DNA from: Glacieibacterium sp038211965 | Lineage (GTDB): Bacteria; Pseudomonadota; Alphaproteobacteria; Sphingomonadales; Sphingomonadaceae | Direction of reading: 5' to 3' | Assembly: GCA_038211965.1 (NCBI GenBank) | Contig: JBBQVB010000087.1 | Location: 1 to 11,137, forward strand | DNA length: 11,137 nt | In this document: in pieces, positions 6,373-11,137 of the stretch | Numbering within the stretch: position 1 is the stretch's first letter | Layout of the letters: every line of letters starts with the position of its first letter | Translations under genes and position numbers: made by a program | The notes under the pieces: model-generated | Told to the model about the DNA's origin: nothing | What the model saw: the letters and a program-made list of their open reading frames with translations, nothing else | Databases searched by the model: none

Positions 6373-7431
6373 ACGGAGCGGCCCGGTCGGGAACGAAAAA
6401 CCGATGCCGAGGCTCGACGCAGGCCTGCTCTCTGCGGGCGGCGGCGCTTCGGCAGGCGCGGTTTCGGCCCTGAGCGGACGCGCCAGCAGCGCCTCGATCG
6501 CCGGGCCGACCGGCGCGCCGTTGAGCAGCGCCGCCACCGTCTCGGCGATCGGCATCTCGACGCCGCACGCCGCCGCCGCCTCGACGAGTACCGGCGCGGT
6601 CGATGCGCCCTCCGCCACCGTGACGCGGTCGAGGAGCAGGTCGATCACCGGCTGGCCCTCGCCGATCGCAACTCCCAGGGCGAAGTTACGCGACTGCGCC
6701 GAACCGCAGGTCAGCACGAGGTCGCCGAGCCCCGCCAGCCCCGCCAGTGTCTCGGCGCGCCCGCCGCGTGCGACGGCGAAACGCACCATCTCGGCATAGC
6801 CCCGGCTGAGCAGCGCGGCGCGGGCGTTCTCGCCGAGCCCCCGCCCGACCGCGACGCCGCAGGCGATTGCCAGCACGTTCTTGACCGCCCCGCCGATCTC
6901 CGCGCCGACCACGTCGTCGCTGAGGTAGGGCCGGAAGCTCTTGGTCGCGAGCAGCTCGACAAGCTGCTGCCCGAGTTCGGGATCGTCGGCGGCGAGCGTC
7001 ACCGCCGTCGGCTTGCCGCCCGCGACTTCCGCCGCGAAAGTCGGTCCCGACAGCACCGCGAGCGGCGAGTCGGGGGCAACCTCGGCGGCGACTTCGGTCA
7101 TCAGCCGGTGCGTCCCGGCTTCGATTCCCTTGGCGCACAGCACCAGCGTGCGCCCCTCGGGGCGGGCGTCGTCGAGGACGCGGCGGAGGTGCTGGGCGGG
7201 GACCGCGACGAGCCAGATACCGCACGCCGCGAGCTTGCGTACATCGGTCGAGGCGACGATCCCCATCGGCAGATGGACGCGCGGCAGGAAGCGCGGGTTG
7301 CCATCGCCCGCATTGATCGATTCGACGACATCGCTCTCGAGTGCCCATAGCTTGGCACCCGAATGCTTGCCCGCGACGACCGCCGCGAGCGCCGTACCCC
7401 ATGCGCCGCCGCCGAGTATCCCGATGCTCAT
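6364..7431 (-). CDS. gpsA: NAD(P)-dependent glycerol-3-phosphate dehydrogenase GpsA
   Basis: The enzyme reduces dihydroxyacetone phosphate to sn-glycerol 3-phosphate for phospholipid synthesis. The 355-residue product starts MSIGILGGGAWGTAL (Rossmann GxGxxG, 7-12). Family landmarks follow: CAKGIE (99-104), LSGPTFAAEVAGGKPTAV (128-144), EIGGAVKNVLAIACG with the catalytic lysine K184, and GLAGLGDLVLTC (231-242). The start overlaps the tsaD stop (ATGA, 7428-7431) and is preceded by GGTGA, so the two are probably co-translated. The core ends near residue 321 (LLARPLRAE), and about 34 additional residues rich in Ala, Pro and Glu follow, ending GFSFPTGPLRRD. Usual family length is about 330-340, so this tail is an addition at the C-terminus; there is no sign of a disrupted core. 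Confidence 0.96.
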   Translation of the reverse strand: MSIGILGGGAWGTALAAVVAGKHSGAKLWALESDVVESINAGDGNPRFLPRVHLPMGIVASTDVRKLAACGIWLVAVPAQHLRRVLDDARPEGRTLVLCAKGIEAGTHRLMTEVAAEVAPDSPLAVLSGPTFAAEVAGGKPTAVTLAADDPELGQQLVELLATKSFRPYLSDDVVGAEIGGAVKNVLAIACGVAVGRGLGENARAALLSRGYAEMVRFAVARGGRAETLAGLAGLGDLVLTCGSAQSRNFALGVAIGEGQPVIDLLLDRVTVAEGASTAPVLVEAAAACGVEMPIAETVAALLNGAPVGPAIEALLARPLRAETAPAEAPPPAESRPASSLGIGFSFPTGPLRRD

Positions 7432-8480
7432 GCCTTCACCCCTGCGCCGCGCGCCGCCTCCGCCGACGGGTCGAGCGGCCAACGCGGGCGCGCCGCCGCA
7501 TCGAGTCCGTCGGTCAGCCCGAGCGCCAGCCGCTCGGCGCCCGCCCATGCGATCATAGCGGCATTGTCGGTGCAGAGCCACGGCGGCGGCGCAACGAATT
7601 TCAGGCCGCGCGCGCCCGCCAGCGCCGCCAGCGCGGTCCGGACCGCCGTGTTCGAGGCGACGCCGCCCGCCACCACGAATGCGGTCGCTTCGGGCATCGC
7701 GGCGAACGCGAGGCTGGTGCGGTCGGCTAGGCAATCGACCGCCGCCGCCTGGAACGACGCGGCCAGATCGGCGGTGCTGTGAAGGCCGGTGGCGTGCGCG
7801 CGCAGCACCGCGCTCTTGAGCCCCGCGAAGGAGAAATGCGGTTCGCCCGAGCCGACGAGGGGGCGCGGCAGCGCCACCGCGCGCGGGTTCCCGGCCACCG
7901 CCGCGCGCTCGACCGCCGGGCCACCGGGGAAGCCCAGCCCGAGGATCTTGGCCACCTTGTCGAACGCCTCGCCGACCGAATCGTCGATCGTCGTTGCCAG
8001 CCGCCGGTAGCTGCCGACACCGTCGACGGCGAGCAACTGGCAATGCCCGCCCGACACCAGCAGCAGCAGGTACGGAAACGCAAGGTCGGGATCGATCAGG
8101 CGCGGGCTGAGCGCGTGCCCCTCGAGGTGATTGACCGCGATCAGCGGTTTGTGCGCGGCAAAGCTCAGCGCCTTGCCCGTCACCAGCCCGACCATCACCC
8201 CACCGATCAGCCCCGGCCCCGCTGTCGCCGCGATGGCATCGACTTGACCCAACGTCACGCCGCCCTCGGCCAGCACGGCCGCGATCATCGGGGCCAGCCG
8301 TTCGCTGTGCGCGCGCGCCGCGAGTTCGGGGACGACGCCGCCGAACGGCCGATGCGCGGCGTCCTGGCTCGCGACCGCCTGGGCGACGATCGTCCGGTCG
8401 CCGCGCACCAGCGCTACGGCGGTCTCGTCGCAGCTCGATTCGATGCCGAGGATGAGCGAGGCGGAAGGATTGGCAATCAC
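7428..8480 (-). CDS. tsaD: tRNA N6-threonylcarbamoyladenosine (t6A37) transferase TsaD
   Basis: TsaD transfers the threonylcarbamoyl group to A37 of ANN-decoding tRNAs, working with TsaB, TsaE and TsaC products, none of which is in the window. The 350-residue protein has the ASKHA-fold signature LILGIESSCDET (9-20), GGVVPELAARAH (47-58), the metal-binding histidines in NHLEGH (H118, H122), LVSGGH (141-146), the nucleotide-binding GLGFPGGPAVER (181-192), VVAGGVASN (269-277) and the C-terminal metal ligand in CTDNAAM (D305). The start is GTG at 8480, preceded by AGGGGG; no ATG is available before the conserved LILGIESS. The 3' end overlaps gpsA by 4 bases. In many alphaproteobacteria tsaD sits directly opposite hemC; here two additional genes lie between them. 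Confidence 0.96.
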   Translation of the reverse strand: MIANPSASLILGIESSCDETAVALVRGDRTIVAQAVASQDAAHRPFGGVVPELAARAHSERLAPMIAAVLAEGGVTLGQVDAIAATAGPGLIGGVMVGLVTGKALSFAAHKPLIAVNHLEGHALSPRLIDPDLAFPYLLLLVSGGHCQLLAVDGVGSYRRLATTIDDSVGEAFDKVAKILGLGFPGGPAVERAAVAGNPRAVALPRPLVGSGEPHFSFAGLKSAVLRAHATGLHSTADLAASFQAAAVDCLADRTSLAFAAMPEATAFVVAGGVASNTAVRTALAALAGARGLKFVAPPPWLCTDNAAMIAWAGAERLALGLTDGLDAAARPRWPLDPSAEAARGAGVKA

Positions 8481-8509
8481 GCCCGCCCCCTAACACGACC
8501 CCGGCTGCT

Positions 8510-9127
8510 TCACGGAATCGTGATCGTATTCCGCCGGTTCCAGCCGACCTTGTTGAGCTTGCCCTTCGCCGACTGGTCGTTGGTCGTCACCGTCGTATAG
8601 ACCGTCGCCTTGCCGTCGCCGCCGACCGGCGTGAACAAATGGCCGAAGTCGAGCGCGCCGGTCAGCAGGCGGCGGTGGCGCACGCTGTCGACGTGCAGCC
8701 GCGTCTTGCCGCTCTCGTAGTCGACCTTTGAATTGCGCTTGTAGAACACATCGCAAGTGCGGCTCGCCGCGTCGCGCTCGAACTGGACATAGACTCCCTC
8801 GTCGTTAACGTGGAGGTCGATTGCCGTCGCCGGGCCATGATAGAGTAGGCCCCCGGCGATCGCGGTCAGCTCGGTGCGCCAGTCGCGCGCGTGATTGGCA
8901 CGGTTGGTGGCGATGTAGAGATGGACTGGCGCGCCGCCGGCATGCGCGGCGGCATAGGCGCGTAGCTTGCCCGAATTGGCGACGGTCACCGGCGTATCGG
9001 TATTCAGGCTGTGCCAGCCGACCAGTTCGGCGGTCGTTTGCAGCACCACCGCGAGACAGGTATCGACCGATGGGAAGCCGATCTTCAGCGGGTCGTCCCC
9101 GCACTCGCGTTCGCGCAGCTGAAGCAT
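8510..9127 (-). CDS. Uncharacterised 205-residue protein; possible CheD/CNF1-like Cys-His deamidase fold in N-terminal half
   Basis: I do not recognise this family with certainty. The start ATG at 9127 has GGGGAGAA upstream and the reading frame is well behaved, so the gene looks real. No signal peptide or membrane helix is visible. Residues 14-40 read LKIGFPSVDTCLAVVLQTTAELVGWHS: a cysteine (C24) beginning a hydrophobic strand, then Gly-x-His (H39) 15 residues later. A helix (KLRAYAAAHAGG) and a strand (PVHLYIATN) follow. The same order occurs in CheD and CNF1 glutamine deamidases, where Cys and His are catalytic. The second half (about 98-205), rich in strands and charged residues, is not recognised. 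It lies 29 bases upstream of tsaD and 59 bases downstream of the ASCH gene on the same strand. The function is unknown and the deamidase link is inference from motif order only. Confidence 0.7.
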   Translation of the reverse strand: MLQLRERECGDDPLKIGFPSVDTCLAVVLQTTAELVGWHSLNTDTPVTVANSGKLRAYAAAHAGGAPVHLYIATNRANHARDWRTELTAIAGGLLYHGPATAIDLHVNDEGVYVQFERDAASRTCDVFYKRNSKVDYESGKTRLHVDSVRHRRLLTGALDFGHLFTPVGGDGKATVYTTVTTNDQSAKGKLNKVGWNRRNTITIP

Positions 9128-9152
9128 TGCCGTTCTCCCCGCGCAACGAATT

Positions 9153-9171
9153 GCCGCCGGGGCGGGGCGGC
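9153..9171. other. GC-rich stem-loop between the ASCH gene and the uncharacterised gene
   Basis: GCCGCC (9153-9158) can pair with GGCGGC (9166-9171) around a 7-base G-rich loop in the 59-base gap. It has no T-run, so it is not a standard terminator. It could attenuate or stabilise a shared transcript, or be chance in GC-rich DNA. Confidence 0.2.
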
Positions 9172-9186
9172 GTCAAGCGCCGCGTG

Positions 9187-9579
9187 TCACAGCCGCTCGA
9201 CCAGCCGGAACCGCTCGCACCACAGCATCATGTCTTCGGCAAAATAGCCCTGACGCTCGAAATAGGCCCGGTGCGCGCGGCGCCAGCTGGCCAGCGTGCG
9301 GTCGCCTTCACCCTCGGCGTGCGCCCAATCGGCGTCGACCATGTGGAACGGGCAGAGCATCAGCTCGACGGTCTCGACGACGGCGCGCGGAATGCCCGCG
9401 CCGTCGAGGATCGTGCTGCGCTTGGCGATCTCCGACCCCTTGTCGCCCTCGCGCGCGTCCCAGCACGTCGCGGTCTTTGCCCCCGACAGGACGAGACTGA
9501 GCAGCGCGTCGGCGAGCGCCGGGCCGTCGCCGAACGCCCAGCGGTCGGCCTCGTTCTGGGTGTCGGGATTGCTTGCCAT
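9187..9579 (-). CDS. ASCH domain-containing protein
   Basis: The 130-residue protein has the ASCH pattern near its N-terminus: RWAFGDGPALADALLSLVLSGAKTATCWDAREGDKG (about 13-48). The GxKTAT element is the loop expected to contact nucleic acid or a nucleotide in this PUA-like fold. The later part, CPFHMVDADWAHAEGEGDRTLASWRRAHRAYFERQG, matches the usual second half of single-domain ASCH proteins. Some ASCH proteins hydrolyse N4-acetylcytidine (YqfB) and others cleave RNA; which applies here cannot be read from sequence. The ATG at 9579 has only a weak upstream AGGGC. The gene is divergent from hemC, 30 bases apart, and may be the first gene of a minus-strand run through tsaD and gpsA. Confidence 0.88.
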   Translation of the reverse strand: MASNPDTQNEADRWAFGDGPALADALLSLVLSGAKTATCWDAREGDKGSEIAKRSTILDGAGIPRAVVETVELMLCPFHMVDADWAHAEGEGDRTLASWRRAHRAYFERQGYFAEDMMLWCERFRLVERL

Positions 9580-9609
9580 GACGCGTCTGCCCTAGCACAA
9601 GTCGCCGCG

Positions 9610-10542
9610 ATGACCCTACCCCCCCCGCCCACCGCCGCGTCGCCCGTCCTCAATCTCGGCACACGCGGCTCGCCGCTGGCGCTGGCGCAGGCGCATATGG
9701 TCGCCGCAGCGCTCGCCGCCACCGGAACGCCCTGTAACATCGTCGTGATCAGCACGACCGGCGACCGTGTCCAGGACCGCCCGCTCGCCGAAATCGGCGG
9801 CAAGGCGCTGTGGACCAAGGAACTCGACGCCGCGCTGATCGATGGCCGGATCGACCTCGCGGTGCATTCGATGAAGGACGTCGAGACCGATCTGAACGCG
9901 GGCGTGAGCCTCGCCGCGATGCTGCCGCGCGCCGATGTCCGCGATCGGCTGATCGGCGCGAAGTCGCTGGCCGCGCTGCCGCCGGGGGCGCGCGTCGGCA
10001 CGTCGAGCCCGCGTCGCGCCGCGCAGTTGCTGAGTGTGCGCCCCGACCTCGTCATCGAGATGCTGCGCGGCAACGTCGCGACACGACTGGCGCGGATCGC
10101 GCAGGGCGACTTCGACGCGACGCTGCTGGCAGCGGCGGGGCTCGACCGGCTCGGCATCGAGGAGGGGGTGGCGCTCGAGGTCGACGACTGGCTGCCAGCT
10201 CCGGCGCAGGGCGCGGTCGGCATCGCGGTGCGTGCGGGCGACGGTGCGACGGCGGCGGTGGTGGCGCGGATCGACGATGCCGACACCCATGCCGCAGTAC
10301 TGCTGGAGCGCGGCTTCCTCGCGGCGCTGCGGGCCGATTGCCACTCCCCCGTCGCCGCGCTGGCGCGCGTGTCGGGCGGTGCAATCACCTTCACCGGCGA
10401 GCTGATCGCGGCGGACGGCTCCGAGCGCGTGCGTGGGACGGCCCAAGCGGCGGGTGATGGAGGGCTGGCGGCGGTGCAGGCGCTCGCGGCGGACCTGCTG
10501 GGGCGGGCGTCGCCGACGTTGCGCGCACAGTTCGGGGCGTGA
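9610..10542 (+). CDS. hemC: Hydroxymethylbilane synthase (porphobilinogen deaminase) HemC
   Basis: The cytosolic enzyme joins four porphobilinogen units into hydroxymethylbilane on the route to haem, sirohaem and, where present, bacteriochlorophyll. The 310-residue product has LGTRGSPLALAQAH (16-29), the catalytic aspartate in HSMKD (D90), the substrate-binding TSSPRRAAQL (131-140), RGNVATRL (153-160), and the cysteine in RADCHSPVAALA (C244) that carries the dipyrromethane cofactor. The start ATG at 9610 gives the expected N-terminus, although no strong ribosome binding site precedes it; the frame is open upstream, but that stretch is antisense to other genes and not part of this protein. It is followed after 33 bases by hemD on the same strand, which uses its product. 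Confidence 0.96.
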   Translation: MTLPPPPTAASPVLNLGTRGSPLALAQAHMVAAALAATGTPCNIVVISTTGDRVQDRPLAEIGGKALWTKELDAALIDGRIDLAVHSMKDVETDLNAGVSLAAMLPRADVRDRLIGAKSLAALPPGARVGTSSPRRAAQLLSVRPDLVIEMLRGNVATRLARIAQGDFDATLLAAAGLDRLGIEEGVALEVDDWLPAPAQGAVGIAVRAGDGATAAVVARIDDADTHAAVLLERGFLAALRADCHSPVAALARVSGGAITFTGELIAADGSERVRGTAQAAGDGGLAAVQALAADLLGRASPTLRAQFGA

Positions 10543-10550
10543 GCATCCTC

Positions 10551-10566
10551 CCCGTCTTCGGACAGG
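10551..10566 (+). other. UUCG-capped stem-loop at the hemC-hemD junction
   Basis: The RNA would form CCCGTC-UUCG-GACAGG minus its loop-closing irregularity: three pairs close a C(UUCG)G tetraloop, then one C-A mismatch and two more C-G pairs. It lies just before the hemD GTG and includes part of the presumed ribosome binding site. A short imperfect stem, so the role is uncertain. Confidence 0.25.
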
Positions 10567-10575
10567 ACTGAAGCA

Positions 10576-11137
10576 GTGCGCGTCCTCGTCACCCGACCTG
10601 AGCCCGCAGCGTCTCGGACTGCGGCGCGGCTGGCGGCACTTGGACACGACGCCATCGTCGCGCCTTTGCTAGCCCCCCGCGCGCTCGATTGGAGCGCACC
10701 ACCCGGCGACTGGCAGGCCGTCGCGTTCACGTCGGCACTGGCCCCGACGCTCGGCGGCGCAAGCCTCGCCGCGCTGACCCACCGCCCCGCCTATGCCGTC
10801 GGAAAAGCGACTGCCGACGCCGCGCGCGCCGCGGGTTTCGAAAATGTCCGCGCTAGCGACGGCGACGCAACCGCGCTGTTCGCGCGCGCTGCCGCTGACG
10901 GGGTGACGCGGCTTCTCCACCTCACCGCCCCCGAGCGCAGTTCCAGCACCGTCCCTTCCGGCCTGACCCTCGGCGTCGTCGAGGTCTACACCAGCGACCT
11001 CGCCGCGACGCTCCCCACCGCCGCTCCGACCGCCGACCTCGCCTTGCTCTACTCGGCGCGCACCGCCGCCCACTTCGCCGCGCTGGTCGACGCGGCGGGC
11101 ATCGACCGCGCGACGCTCGGCATCGGCGCGCTCAGCC
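10576..11137 (+). CDS. hemD: Uroporphyrinogen-III synthase HemD, N-terminal part (cut by right window edge)
   Basis: From GTG at 10576 there are 187 open codons without a stop to the window edge. The start reads MRVLVTRPEPAASRTAARLAALGHDAIVAPLLA, the standard HemD N-terminus (VLVTRP...A..L...G). Further typical pieces are DWQAVAFTSALA, PAYAVGKATADAARAAGF (the hinge and second domain entry), VEVYTSDL and LALLYSARTAAHFAALV. The enzyme inverts ring D and closes hydroxymethylbilane to uroporphyrinogen III, the next step after hemC, which lies 33 bases upstream and is probably co-transcribed. CAGGA lies about 8 bases before the GTG. The family is poorly conserved, but the context makes the call safe. 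The C-terminus is outside the window. Confidence 0.9.
   Translation, partial: MRVLVTRPEPAASRTAARLAALGHDAIVAPLLAPRALDWSAPPGDWQAVAFTSALAPTLGGASLAALTHRPAYAVGKATADAARAAGFENVRASDGDATALFARAAADGVTRLLHLTAPERSSSTVPSGLTLGVVEVYTSDLAATLPTAAPTADLALLYSARTAAHFAALVDAAGIDRATLGIGALS

Noticed and set aside
6364..8496. A 710-codon open frame on the minus strand that looks like a fusion upstream of GpsA
   Set aside because: The upstream half is tsaD read in the wrong frame (Arg/Gly/Ala-rich, no motifs). tsaD itself is intact in its own frame and gpsA has its own ATG.
8821..9609. Long open N-terminal extension of HemC
   Set aside because: It is antisense to the ASCH gene and the uncharacterised gene and is compositionally nonsense; the conserved HemC start is at 9610.
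9616..10647. Long minus-strand open frames opposite hemC
   Set aside because: Arg/Ala-rich shadow translations typical of high-GC DNA; no motif, and hemC is clearly the real gene.
10669..11073. A 134-codon minus-strand open frame at the right end
   Set aside because: Gly/Arg-rich shadow of hemD, which is open through the whole segment with a HemD-like sequence.
1..11137. CRISPR array, insertion sequence, tRNA or integration site
   Set aside because: No direct repeat series, transposase, terminal inverted repeat pair or tRNA-like cloverleaf was seen on reading both strands.

Overview
The window is GC-rich (coding third positions mostly G or C) and reads as ordinary chromosome from an alphaproteobacterium, most likely a sphingomonad. 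This is inferred from protein style and from the arrangement of hemC divergent from tsaD-gpsA; no rRNA or other phylogenetic marker is present to confirm it. I see no tRNA, rRNA, CRISPR, insertion sequence or phage gene.

Left part (1-978): a BlaR1-type M56 sensor/protease gene, cut by the left edge, lies downstream of and overlaps a BlaI/MecI repressor gene on the minus strand. The promoter upstream of blaI carries two copies of a 16-base dyad related to GACTACNNNNGTAGTC, 24 bp apart. One lies between the likely -35 and -10, the other just after the -10. This is the layout expected for BlaI autoregulation. No beta-lactamase gene is visible in the window.

Sulfur block (979-5269, plus strand): an Rrf2-family regulator with four clustered cysteines precedes a complete sulfate ABC importer: periplasmic binding protein (sbp), two permeases (cysT, cysW) and the ATPase (cysA). 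The last three genes are joined by stop/start overlaps (ATGA, TTGA), so translation is probably coupled. The simplest reading is that the Rrf2 protein senses Fe-S or cysteine status and controls sulfate uptake. A strong inverted repeat covers the Rrf2 start codon, and a weaker dyad lies upstream of sbp.

Middle (5257-6360): a Gtt1-like glutathione S-transferase on the minus strand, convergent with and overlapping the end of cysA, is divergent from arfB, a ribosome-rescue peptidyl-tRNA hydrolase.

Right part (6364-11137): on the minus strand, reading right to left, come a small ASCH-domain protein, an unrecognised 205-residue protein, tsaD (tRNA t6A synthesis) and gpsA (glycerol-3-phosphate dehydrogenase). 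Divergent from these, hemC and the start of hemD (tetrapyrrole synthesis) run off the right edge. The least understood gene is the 205-residue protein between tsaD and the ASCH gene. Its N-terminal half has a Cys-plus-His arrangement that resembles CheD/CNF1-type glutamine deamidases, which is a hypothesis only.
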